Source: Oegoconia quadripuncta (taxonomy: Eukaryota > Arthropoda > Insecta > Lepidoptera > Autostichidae). Taken from it: 64,000 nucleotides of DNA. Shown piece after piece: positions 11,854 to 20,442 of the stretch (positions are counted from its first letter, which is position 1; each line of letters opens with the position of its first letter). Under the pieces are notes generated by a model. That model was not told the DNA's origin. It ran no database searches and worked only from the letters and a program-made list of their open reading frames with translations. The position numbers and the translations under genes are program-made. The stretch is from assembly GCA_949316235.1 (NCBI GenBank), contig OX438748.1, positions 2,111,001 through 2,175,000 of the forward strand, written 5' to 3'.

Positions 11854-12002
11854 ATAAGGCGGATCACAGTAGATGGCCTTACACCACATCGGCTCGGAGT
11901 GGTAACACACGCACAGAGAGCACACCCCCGGGCCCGGGACGTAGAGGAGCCCGTGAGGGATCGACTTGCCCTCCCAATCGATGCATTCCTCTTCCACGCA
12001 TG
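11854..12002 (-). CDS. VWC-domain secreted protein, exon 2
   Basis: Internal coding exon of 149 nt (residue 22, shared, to residue 71). It is bounded by a TTTCTGTCTGCAG acceptor (ending 12003) and a GTGAGTACTC donor. It begins with two bases of a split codon, exactly what the exon at 39797-39860 leaves open, and ends in phase 0 for exon 3. It encodes the first half of a VWC module: C28, then a GKSIPHG(x)2YVPGPG loop, the CxxCxC signature (C49, C52, C54), C62 and C67 followed by DPPY. With exon 3 this gives the ten canonical VWC cysteines plus one extra (C23) at the mature N-terminus. GC content is high against the flanking DNA. A mariner MITE ends about 20 bp upstream of the acceptor. Confidence 0.85.
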
Positions 12003-12030
12003 CTGCAGACAGAAACAAACATATTAGGTC
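12003..12030 (-). promoter_or_regulatory. 3' splice site with MITE-derived branch-point candidate
   Basis: Read on the minus strand, the end of the MITE at 12024 plus its TA target gives ACCTAATA, holding a perfect CTAAT branch-point motif (12027-12023) with branch A at 12024. A TGTTTGTTTCTGTCTGCAG tract and acceptor follow. The branch A is 21 nt from the last intron base, a normal distance. Confidence 0.5.
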
Positions 12031-12447
12031 CTTACCTATGAAATTGGCGTTTTGTGTGAAGAATTTCATTAAGACTTTTTTACTCCCTACAAACATTTTT
12101 GATTTTTGTTTGGGAACTGCAAATCCAAATTTAGCTAAACTTTGTGTGTATTATCGGATAACATTAAGTTAAGTATAGGCAGCGTTAATTTTTAAAAGTA
12201 ACAGCTTTATAAAAGTTTCAGCGAATCTAAGAAATGATTATGGGAAGCACATGAAAAGAGCTCTGTTAAAATTTTTTTTATTATGTGATTTAGCCCAGAA
12301 ATGAAAAAATATTTCATGTGAAACCTTGAAATAATATTCCATTTTCCAAATAAAAAACAAATTTGGATAATAGCTTTCGAAAATCGCAGGAATTTGTACA
12401 TATGATTAACGAAGAAAAATACTCCAATTTCATAGGTAAAGATCCAA
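12024..12447 (-). mobile_element. mariner-derived MITE, copy 2
   Basis: Inverted relative to copy 1. TA at 12022-12023 and 12448-12449 flanks TTAGGTCCTTACCTATGAAA and its inverse. The interior is the same as copy 1 with small indels. It sits directly against the VWC exon 2 acceptor. Confidence 0.8.
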
Positions 12448-12645
12448 TATTAAGCAACTTAATTTTTTTTCATCTCATCGATCCGAAAAACGCTGCTTAG
12501 TTCCTCAATAAGTGCGCCCAAAGTAGGTCTTTTCTTCAATAGACTTTTAGAACGGGAAATAAAACAGTTTTGAATTTGGAACATGGAACATGATTAATGT
12601 TTCTTATATTGAGTTAAATATACTCCGTAGTTTCTTGGCAGAATC

Positions 12646-12744
12646 CAAAGAGATCGAACTAAAATATTGTATGAAAAAAGCACGGACTTAAAAACTCCAT
12701 GGTATCGACCAAAGAGTTCGAACTAAAATATTGTATGAAAAAAG
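12646..12744 (+). repeat. direct repeat pair, 63 bp apart
   Basis: CAAAGAG then TCGAACTAAAATATTGTATG and AAAAAAG occurs at 12646-12681 and again at 12709-12744. It looks like a local duplication; no function is visible. Confidence 0.6.
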
Positions 12745-13067
12745 TAATGGACGCCGACCGCCATCTTACAAAAGGCGCGCGATCTACGCCGGAATTTGTT
12801 CATATTAACATGTGCCAATGTAACATGTAGTAACAATATAGTTTGTAACAATGTAGTTTGTAAAAATAGTAACTAATATATTTACATAAGAAGCGCTTCT
12901 TATTTTTTTTTCTCATAGAGGGAGAAGAAAAGTAGAGCGTATCAAGCGTGTGAGCAAAATTATTTTTTACCTCGGGCACATTTACATTGAATTGAATTGA
13001 ATTATTTTGCTCCCTTGTTATACAATCTACTATTTAATAAGTAATCATGAGTATTATCGTCCAAACC

Positions 13068-13330
13068 TAGGTGTAATTGGGTTCAAGCGCTAACCCACAG
13101 TGTAAACAAAAAAGGTTACCGGTATCCTCAGTAATGTAATCCCCAAGGCTCTGACTAACGGGCATTGCAACTTTAACACATTCATTTGATAGATTCAATC
13201 CCGATACCGTCCCTCCGAGGATCCCAATAGATACGTCAATGTCAAATATAAGGGCTGGAATATTTAGGTCAATGGACATTAGGGCATTGAGAGAAAAACA
13301 TCTTGGGCACAATAACAAAGTTGGATAAAG
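13068..13330. other. SINE-tail fragment and unexplained sequence
   Basis: 13068-13106 resembles a SINE C tail (GGTGTAATTGGGTTCAAGCG, then GCTAACCC). The minus-strand reading beyond it is open for about 80 codons but shows no motif, and I do not call it a gene. Confidence 0.3.
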
Positions 13331-13399
13331 GGATACGGAAGAAATTACGCGAACTTATTGTTAGAGGGAGGAACGTATATACGTGGCGCAGTCACATAC

Positions 13400-13462
13400 G
13401 TTTTCGATTATCGAAGTTAAGCAATTCCTGGCGCGGGGATGGGTGACCATTAGTACGAGGCA
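13400..13462 (+). pseudogene. 5S rRNA-like fragment
   Basis: CGATTATCGAAGTTAAGCAA, then TGGCGCGG and GGATGGGTGACC follow the order of the internal region of insect 5S rRNA (loop A to box C promoter region). The first third, the TTAGTACTT segment and the 3' end are missing. It is a 5S-derived pseudogene or the head of a 5S-derived SINE. Based on recall of the 5S consensus. Confidence 0.5.
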
Positions 13463-13601
13463 GTCGTTAACCTCCTCAGTCCCAGGCGATTATTTTGTCA
13501 TATTTTTGAGATAACCAATAGTATATATTTATTAATTATATAGGCCTGTATCTTTCATGAACATCTATACAATGAATGAGTGGAAAATGGTTTTCCACTA
13601 T

Positions 13602-13637
13602 GTCTTCTACAGGCGACATTGGGTCTTACTCTGAGGG
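13602..13637 (+). repeat. piggyBac-type inverted repeat, left copy
   Basis: GTCTTCTACAGGCGACAT followed by TGGGTCTTACTCTGAGGG is inverted relative to 15972-16005 (15 of the first 18 bases can be aligned in reverse complement, with clear but weaker match after). It lies about 100 bp beyond the transposase stop codon. Just outside it at 13579-13599 is a perfect 9-bp stem with a 3-nt loop (AGTGGAAAA/TTTTCCACT). I could not fix TTAA boundaries. Confidence 0.55.
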
Positions 13638-13736
13638 AAAATAAATAAAACCCCTAGTAATTAATTTTGAACATATATATATTTTTTTAATAAACAATAA
13701 ATTTTGGCCAACGAATCTGCAAGCAAATGTAACCCT

Positions 13737-15506
13737 TTACAAGTCATGATAGGCTTTATAACAATTTCGATCGATTGTCATGCACAAAATAATTTTACAT
13801 GTAGGACACTGATGTCGAGCTGCATTTGAGCGGCAACCAGGAAACCTGCAGCGGTTTTTTGACTGCAATACAACTGGGATATGGTCTACTTTTCTTGTCC
13901 TTACGAAATCTGACGGATGTTGTTGCTTGGCTCGTTTATTTGGCGGCCCTACTGATGTAGTAGCATCTGCTGGGTTATCACCAACGTCCTCTGCTTCAAA
14001 TTCAAGCAAATAGTCTCCTATTTGTTCTCGAAAAGCAAGGTAATCCAAAATTTCTCGTTTTATGATACCTAATTGTTCTTGGTCTCTTCTGTACTCTATC
14101 CATGCTGCTGCAATCGCAAAATCAAAGAAATGAAATATCAATCTGATTGTCCACTTTCTTGTTCGTGCCGAAATACGGTAATAACTTATCATTCGGTCTA
14201 AAAAGTCCACACCACCCATTTTCTCATTATAATTCTTTACGATAGCTGGTCTTTGGACTTCAATATATCGTTTTATTTTTTTATCCCAACGACGACAAAC
14301 ATCAGTAGGCTGAGCACCATGAATACTGGATGCAATAATAACCGGCTTATTATCGTACCATTTTATTATTGCGACTTGTCCAGTCGATAGCACTCTTTCT
14401 GAGTAGCTACCTCGACCCTCACGTCGTAGTTCAGAATCTGATTTAAAGTTGCAGTTGGTAGGCACTCTGTTTTTTTGTAAAGTTCCTGTACCAGAACACT
14501 CAACTTTGAAATGAAGTAACTCGAGTAAATATACTGATGTGAAATATCTGTCCATGTAAATAGAGCAACCTGGTGGCAGACGCGAAGAAAGACGAAGAAT
14601 GACCTTCCCTCCAACATCAAGCTGCTGGACGTCCTCATCTTCTAAAATAATATCTCCCTTACCTTCATAAATGAAAAAATCTAACGGCAAGCCGTTTGGA
14701 CATGCCAATACAAAATTTTTTAGGCCCACGGGATTAGGTTTACCTTTTATCATTTGTCTGGCCTCGTGCTTGCCCCAGAAGGGGATCATCTGTTCGTCCA
14801 CACACACACTTTCAGTACAAGAATTCAGCAAACATCCATTTCGTATAGATGATAATAAAGGCTGCACTTTCCAAAATTTAGTTTTCTTTTTATCTTCTTC
14901 TGTAACTACCGAATCATTGACTACTTTCAAGGATGCACGTAACTTGAAGTAGCGATCCCTGGACATCTTATCTGCAATACCTGGAATTCTAGTCTTCCTA
15001 TCCCAATACATACGGATTCTAGGGTACTGAAGGTAGGACATAACGACTGTGATACCAAAAAACTTTCTGATTTCTTTTTCATTGGTATTCAAATTTTCTC
15101 CTGTTTTTATCAAATAAGTTTGGTTGCTAATGAATGAAATTTTTTCGTAAGTGTCGCTTGGTATGTATTTTGTAAAATAATCAGCTGGAGGTAAATTTAT
15201 TGTTACTCCTGGTGGCTGAGTATATTGTGGAGCAGGGGGCAAAGGATCAAAACTATCGCAAGCTTTCCAGTAGGTACGACGTTCAGATGAAGTTGCCGCT
15301 GTTACTAATGGAGTAACGGGCTCGGTTGCGTCGTCATCCTCCGAACTATCTCCGTCATCTGAAATTGCTTCAGAATCATCTGCAGCGTTTGGAACGTACG
15401 CAGGATCTGTGTCGTCTTCATCTCCGAAATCCAAATCAACTTCCGAATCGTCATCATTTATTATGTCTTCAAGGGCTTCTTCAAGAGCGGCCTCTGAAAA
15501 GTTCAT
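13737..15506 (-). CDS. piggyBac-type transposase (PGBD-like)
   Basis: A 589-codon uninterrupted frame. Residues 1-65 are strongly acidic, as in many piggyBac relatives. A DDE_Tnp_1_7-type core follows (about 105-470). The carboxylates match the piggyBac catalytic pattern: D237 in VDEQMIPFWG, D319 in YMDRYFTS, D434 and D437 in MGGVDFLDRM. The C-terminus (553-587) is a cysteine-rich, zinc-binding-type domain (CRFPGC, then HQCPTC, C575, C582, H587) of the kind that binds transposon ends. piggyBac transposases cut and paste at TTAA sites without footprints. No frameshift or lost key residue is seen, so it may be young or domesticated. The ATG at 15506 overlaps a CTTTTCAG acceptor; a spliced form would start at 15834 and give about 599 residues. 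It sits in VWC intron 1 on the same strand. Confidence 0.85.
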   Translation of the reverse strand: MNFSEAALEEALEDIINDDDSEVDLDFGDEDDTDPAYVPNAADDSEAISDDGDSSEDDDATEPVTPLVTAATSSERRTYWKACDSFDPLPPAPQYTQPPGVTINLPPADYFTKYIPSDTYEKISFISNQTYLIKTGENLNTNEKEIRKFFGITVVMSYLQYPRIRMYWDRKTRIPGIADKMSRDRYFKLRASLKVVNDSVVTEEDKKKTKFWKVQPLLSSIRNGCLLNSCTESVCVDEQMIPFWGKHEARQMIKGKPNPVGLKNFVLACPNGLPLDFFIYEGKGDIILEDEDVQQLDVGGKVILRLSSRLPPGCSIYMDRYFTSVYLLELLHFKVECSGTGTLQKNRVPTNCNFKSDSELRREGRGSYSERVLSTGQVAIIKWYDNKPVIIASSIHGAQPTDVCRRWDKKIKRYIEVQRPAIVKNYNEKMGGVDFLDRMISYYRISARTRKWTIRLIFHFFDFAIAAAWIEYRRDQEQLGIIKREILDYLAFREQIGDYLLEFEAEDVGDNPADATTSVGPPNKRAKQQHPSDFVRTRKVDHIPVVLQSKNRCRFPGCRSNAARHQCPTCKIILCMTIDRNCYKAYHDL

Positions 15507-15791
15507 AAATTAGAGTTGATTATGGTCAGAAAAAAAAAAAAAACATGAAAAATAAAAATAAAAACAAGGTAAAATCTTACGCGTCCTAAATAATATTAGG
15601 CATTAAATGTACTTGGACTCAGTCCCGTGGTCGCCCCATGGCGACATCAACAAACGCACGTGTATAGTGAACCAGTTTCGACATGTTGAAACACATTATT
15701 TTCCTAAATATATTCAAAAATTAATCAAAATTATTGTACAGTTATCAGATTTTATGTTTTTATCACAATATTACTGAAATAAAGTAATTAC

Positions 15792-15834
15792 CTTGAGAGG
15801 GAACACCCATTTTAAATTTTTTTCTTGCACTCAT
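15792..15834 (-). CDS. probable 5' exon of the piggyBac-type transposase
   Basis: ATG at 15834 opens 14 codons, basic at the start (SARKKFKMGVPSQ), plus one base. It ends at CAAG/GTAATTA. The acceptor at 15494 (CTTTTCAG/AG) restores the main frame exactly, joining ...VPSQ to EAALEEAL. The 298-bp intron (15494-15791) has a long pyrimidine run near its 3' end. Splicing would replace the first four residues of the longest open frame. Inferred from sequence only. Confidence 0.5.
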
Positions 15835-15971
15835 TTTTGCGCTCCTGTACCTCGTCAATCATGCAAGTGTAGTGAACTTTTACTAAATGAGCAGTAGAGC
15901 CATCTATCACCGAGTAACAAAAATACATCAACTAGTGGTAAATATAAAGGTACGAAATTTCATAACGATTT

Positions 15972-16005
15972 CCCTAGAGGGCATCCTATGTCGCCTGTAG
16001 ACGAC
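15972..16005 (-). repeat. piggyBac-type inverted repeat, right copy
   Basis: Read on the minus strand it is GTCGTCTACAGGCGACAT then AGGATGCCCTCTAGGG, the partner of 13602-13637. The pair brackets the transposase and its 5' exon, giving an element of at least 2.4 kb. Neither side shows an adjacent TTAA, so the true termini may lie outside or be eroded. Confidence 0.55.
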
Positions 16006-16069
16006 CTTTGGAACGAGGAGGGCTAATTCGGCTTACAGAGGCGGCTTGATAACATTATAAAAATAATAA

Positions 16070-16245
16070 AAATAAATATCTTTGCATATATTCACAGCGC
16101 CATCTAGTTCCACACTAAGCAACTGGACTTGTATTATGGATACCAGATGGTTGATAATATGTATAATACTGCACAAATATTTTTTTTTGTAACAACACAT
16201 CCATATGTCGGGTACAGGGGTCCGTATTCATCTTACAAAGACTTT
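16070..16245 (-). mobile_element. SINE B, head lost
   Basis: It matches the 3' body of family B in inverse (CAGCGCCATCTAGTTCCACA, ACCAGATGGTTGATA, GTCCGTATTCATC) and stops where SINE C begins at about 16246, so the tRNA head is missing. Confidence 0.7.
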
Positions 16246-16606
16246 TAATCGCCTCCGTGGCTCAATGTAAACAACTTTCCTTCCAACTCTGAGATTGTGA
16301 TCCATCCAGTCAATCATAAAAAAAAAAACAAATAAGACATTGGGTTCACGAATCGGAGATCGCGGGTTCAATCCCCAGCGGGGTATATGTTTAAGTACTC
16401 GGCTAGCTACCACCATCTTATCTAAATCTGCCGCTAAGCAGCAATGTTAATAGCATTGTTGTGTTCCCGTTGTCAGAGATGAGATAGCCAGCCCCCCAAA
16501 TATATTGGGGATTTCGGGTCATTACGCTTCCACCTTTGGCCTCATCTTCACTTAACATCAGGTGTGATTGAGGTCTAGTGCTAACCAGTTGCGCATAAAA
16601 AAAAAC
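16246..16606 (+). mobile_element. SINE C with a foreign tail inside its head
   Basis: Head, hairpin body and tail are all present. About 60 bp, including GATTGTGATCCATCCAGTCA and a poly-A run, sits between the A-box and B-box segments. That piece matches the 3' tail of repeat E, so a short E insertion appears to have landed in the head. Confidence 0.75.
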
Positions 16607-16702
16607 TTGCCCCTGGCGGTATTCGAACCCTTCCTTTTAGTATAGCAGTAGGAACTCTAAACAGTCTAAGAAGTCACAAGTTTATTCGATAAGGTTATGT
16701 TA

Positions 16703-17099
16703 GGCTTTTTGGCGGGAACTCGGCGAGTGAAGTAGCATTTTTCTTTATAAGTCTTAAAATTTGTGCATTCTAACTTTTGAAGCTTAATAATGGCAGAATA
16801 TTGTGCAGCAAACGTTAGTGTTGGTGTACAGGTGAAGGGAAGTGTAAATTAAAGTGCGTAACGGAGCTTTCGGGTTCCCACAAGAAGCCGCCAAAATCTT
16901 TTGTAAAGCATTCTGCCACTTTACTGAAGAATGACTTGACCGTGACTAGACTCTGTATACGACGAATTACTTGTTTTGATTGAGACTGACCTATAAACTG
17001 AAGAAATAAGATAAATAAAAATTTTCACTCGAAACTGGCAGTAATGTCCCTCGACAATGAGGTTGACTGGTTGCCATCCTCAAAAATAAGAAGAAGAAG
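16703..17099 (+). mobile_element. retroposon R1x, copy 1 (397 bp)
   Basis: It begins GGCTTTTTGGCGGGAACTCG and ends in AATAAGAAGAAGAAG. A perfect 12-bp duplication, AAGGTTATGTTA, flanks it at 16691-16702 and 17100-17111. Copies at 30316-30711 and 57060-57464 are almost identical, begin at the same base and have their own duplications. It has no terminal inverted repeats and no clear tRNA-type A and B boxes. An ATG near 16791 opens about 20 codons only. A TTTGGCGGGAA stretch at the 5' end resembles an E2F site. It appears to be a short, full-length, recently active retroposon with a GAA-rich tail, possibly mobilised by a LINE. Confidence 0.8.
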
Positions 17100-17349
17100 A
17101 AGGTTATGTTATAAATTATTTCGCATTTATCGACCATAGACCTTGTTGATGTCGACATGAATAGAATAAGATAGGTACAAGCGGATCGGTTTGGTAACAT
17201 TTCTCGTTGTGTGATAGCTTTCTATTTCCGACCGGACCCTATTTTGGTTGTTCAGTTGCAAATTTTGAATAATATAATGGTTTATAATGAACCCTTAGTC
17301 AATAACAATAAAATACAAAACAATTTTAGATTATTACATAGATACAGCT

Positions 17350-17725
17350 TGACATTAGATTAGAGGCATTCGAGATGTGGTGCTGGAGACGAATGGAGGG
17401 AATAAGCTGGACCGAGAAGAGAACAAATGAAGAGGTGTTAATGATGGTAAAGGAGAAGAGATGCCTGTTAGCCACAGTTGAGAACCGAAGAGGAAAGATG
17501 ATAGGTCACTTGATACGACACGATATTTTTTGAAGAACATAATTAAGGGAAAGATTGAAGGAAAGAGAGGAAGGGGAAGACCTAGGCTTAATTACTTTGA
17601 CCAAGTGAAAGAAAAGGTGAATGTCGTGTCGTACCAAGAGGTTAAAACGAGGGCGGAAAGTAGAGAGACATGGTCGTTACTCCACCGACAAGAGCATAGC
17701 TCTTAATTTGAAGAAGACAGCTTGA
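17350..17725 (+). pseudogene. RTE-type LINE, C-terminal ORF fragment
   Basis: It reads as the end of an endonuclease/reverse-transcriptase ORF: EMWCWRRMEGISWTEKRTNE, then LLATVENRRGKMIGHLIRHD and KGKIEGKRGRGRPRLNY, ending RQEHSS. One frame shift lies near 17530. The WCWRRM, IGHLIRH and GRGRPR motifs are typical of RTE/BovB-like elements. Related pieces are at 27090-27360 and 47131-47247. Confidence 0.7.
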
Positions 17726-18068
17726 CAATATGAAAATATGAAAATATGTTTATTAAAATAATAGGCATAGATAGAAGAAATAATTATCGTATTGTCTAGA
17801 TTGTTAGATCAGAATCCAGTAACGATTTATCAGAAATAGAAAAATCGAAATTGGCTTCATTTAAATCTGCAAGCCTGCCAAATAAAAATCATAGGCATGT
17901 GCAGTCCTCAACCTACATTGGGCGAGCGTGGCGGACTGTGGCCCACACTCTCTCATATACGAGGGAAGGCCTATATCCCTGCAGTGGAATGTTAACGGAA
18001 TGATGATGATGACGACAAAAAAAAACTGTACCTATATCATCCTGGTATCCACAATACAAACCTAGTTG

Positions 18069-18298
18069 TGACGACCGATTGGTGTAGTGGATAGTGACCC
18101 TGTCAGCGAAACCAACGGTTGCGGGTTCGAATCCCGCGACGGGTAAATGTTTGTGTGATGAATATGAACATTTATTCCTGAGTCATGGATGTTTATATAA
18201 ATATTTATGTATGTTTATCCGTTATCTAGTATCCATAGCACAAGCTTTGCTTAGTTTGGGACTAGATGATTGGTGTAAGTGTGTCCGAAAAAAAAAAA
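18069..18298 (+). mobile_element. SINE A, full length
   Basis: tRNA-like head GACGACCGATTGGTGTAGTG (A-box) with B-box GGGTTCGAATCCCGCG, then a body with GTGTGATGAATATGAACATT, CATGGATGTTTATATAAATA and a GACTAGATGATTGGTGTAAG end followed by poly-A. Other copies: 19778, 42411 (inverted), 61338, with partial copies at 2001 and 29788. Confidence 0.85.
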
Positions 18299-18785
18299 TT
18301 GATTTCAGTTGCTTAGTGTGGAATGTGTGTGTATGTTCAAAGATAATATTTATTTAATCTGACTTTGGAGATCCGAAAACCCTGGTGAAAGTGACTCAGT
18401 AAGCCTATAACGCTTCCATCCAGTTCACATATGAATGAAGAATCCAAACTTTTGCGATATGAATGATATAAGGATGAAAATTCCCGATAGCAGATTACAT
18501 ACATGACATACGCACGAACCACCCTCCAGAGGGTCGGTGCCGCCCTAGTATGTAATGAATGATAAAAAGTAGAGCAAGATAACAACAACACGAAGTCGTT
18601 TATTCATGCCTCTTTGACTATAAATTAGCATAATGCTTTCGTTTCGAGCGAGCTTTATTGGCCCTCTTTTACGTCGCTGTCGCATCTATTACCAAAACAA
18701 AAGTATCCCGGACGATTTTGAATTGATCACGGATACGGACATTTATAAGTCGACTAGCTTTATGTCTACAATATGACAACGCCGC

Positions 18786-18900
18786 CATACAGTACAGTAC
18801 AGTACAATACAATACAATACAATACAATACAATACAATACAATACAATACAATACAATACAAATGCTCTTTATTGCGCAAAATAATTTACAATAATTTTT
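18786..18900 (-). repeat. AATAC microsatellite with LINE tail
   Basis: About fourteen 5-bp units (TACAG, then TACAA type) lead into inverse AATAAAGAGCATTTG sequence. This is the antisense view of a repeat J-type LINE tail that expanded. Confidence 0.7.
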
Positions 18901-18975
18901 GATTACAGCAACTATCATAGCTAATGAATGACATTGCTGTTCGTGCCATTGACCAATTGAGACACACTAAAAGTT

Positions 18976-19088
18976 TTTTTTTTTTTATACACGACGGGTT
19001 CTGGACCTCAATCACACCTGATGTTAAGTGAAGATGAGGTCGAAGGTGGAAGCGTACTGACCCGGAAACCCCAACACATTTGGGGGTT
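18976..19088 (-). mobile_element. SINE C tail, inverted fragment
   Basis: It holds only the last 110 bp of family C (poly-T, ACACGACGGGTT, CACACCTGATGTTAAGTGAA, AACCCCAACACATTTGGGGG). Confidence 0.75.
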
Positions 19089-19520
19089 ATAATCGTCTAA
19101 CACTTCCGTCACAGCAGCAAGCATAGCATCATTTGAATTTGAAAACCCGCTGGCACCCCCTGTTGCCAGTTCACCTTGTGAATTGGTCTCATTGGGAATC
19201 AAGAACTTAAGAAAAGCAGTAAAAATTTCTTGTATTGACTTCATGTTTTTAATAAAGATAAACTTGCGGGTCACCTAAGCCGCCTCCGCAAAGTTAGTGA
19301 TTCATTCAAAGGTTTTTTCAATAAGGTTCCCGTTGATATATAAAACCTTCCTGACTATTAATTTAAAACTATTATAAAACAGAAAGTTAATAAGAAAGCA
19401 TATTATATTTACATGATAATCATCCATTAATCAGCTCAGTCCCAAACTATTTCACAACTAATAAAGAATTTTTGACTATTGATAATGTCCATTGACAGCA
19501 GCTATTATGAAGACTGACAA

Positions 19521-19709
19521 TGGTGTCGATTCGGATGTACACCAACTAACCTGAACTAAACTAAAACCAGTTTTAAAGTAGTACTGTCTTTTTCTCCCTG
19601 GACGACGAGACTCCCTCCGACGGACGGACGGACTGACTCCCTCCCTGACGACATCACTCCAAAACTGGTTTTAGTTTAGTTTAATTGGTGTACATCCGAA
19701 TCGACACCA
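19521..19709. mobile_element. foldback MITE, about 190 bp
   Basis: Long inverted ends begin TGGTGTCGATTCGGATGTAC and continue through TAAACTAAAACCAGTTTT, so most of the element folds on itself around a GACGGACGGACGGACTGAC-containing centre. A relative with the same ends and a different centre lies at 30772-31082. No transposase. Confidence 0.75.
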
Positions 19710-19777
19710 ATGCCTGTTTACAGCAGCTGCGTTACTCTAAATTATTTAATAATCAATTTACTTTGTATATTTTGTTT

Positions 19778-20020
19778 GACGACCGATTGGTGTAGTGGAT
19801 AGTGACCCTATCAGCGAAACCAACGGTTGCGGGTTCGAATCCCGCGAGGGGTAAATCTTTGTGTGATGAATACGAACATTTATTCCAGAGTCTTGGATGT
19901 TTATATAAATATTTATGTATGTTTATCCGTTATCTAGTATCCATGGCACAAGCTTTGCTTAGTTTGGGACTAGATGATTGGTGTAAGTGTCCGAAATATT
20001 TATTTATTTATTTATTATAG
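19778..20020 (+). mobile_element. SINE A, full length
   Basis: Head with intact A-box and B-box, same body as the 18069 copy, ending GTGTAAGTGTCCGAAATATT with a TTTATTTATTTA tail. Confidence 0.85.
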
Positions 20021-20269
20021 ATATCATATCATATTTTGATCGGAAATTAATAATTGACGCTGTTTGTAATTATGTACTTTTACAATTACTTTATGGTATA
20101 TTATTGTATTGGATATGTCCAAGTGTTCCGTCCGACGATGCCTGTGACATACTTCAGTTTCTCCGAATGTCTGTGTTTCTATATGAGCCCCATACCTACA
20201 TATTTAGCTTGGGAAGAGATAACATTCATTTTTTCCCGAATTGGTGATATCGTTCCGTTCCAGGCGTTC

Positions 20270-20385
20270 CAGATTTTCGGATACAAATTGTAATCATATG
20301 TAAAATAGTAGGAATTTATGCACGAAAAAATAAGGATTCCAGCGTCACATGACGCCAGAATCCTCACTAAACATTGAATAACTGT
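20270..20385. repeat. repeat L copy with palindrome
   Basis: AGGATTCCAGCGTCACATGA continues into CGCCAGAATCCT, forming an imperfect palindrome about 32 bp long, beside the TTTATGCACGAAAAAATAAG core shared with repeat L. Confidence 0.4.
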
Positions 20386-20442
20386 TAAACTGAACCAATT
20401 TTTACAAGCTATAATTTAGTGTGCAATGTTCGTATGTATTTT

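Noticed and set aside
13067..13318. 83-codon minus-strand gene
   Set aside because: Part of it is a SINE C-like tail, there is no recognised motif, and there are no splice or promoter signals.
14671..14952. plus-strand open frame opposite the transposase
   Set aside because: Shadow of the piggyBac-type coding sequence, which has the conserved motifs on the minus strand.
16791..16960. THAP-type zinc finger in retroposon R1x
   Set aside because: MAEYCAAN resembles a THAP start, but the C2CH spacing and the rest of the domain are missing and the frame stops after 20 codons.
18069..18145. true tRNA gene (also heads at 19778, 33308, 51700, 54300, 58242, 61338)
   Set aside because: A- and B-box-like words are present, but each continues into the same SINE body and the cloverleaf arms do not pair fully.
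18669..18857. 62-codon open frame of repeated YCIVL
   Set aside because: It is a translation of the AATAC microsatellite.
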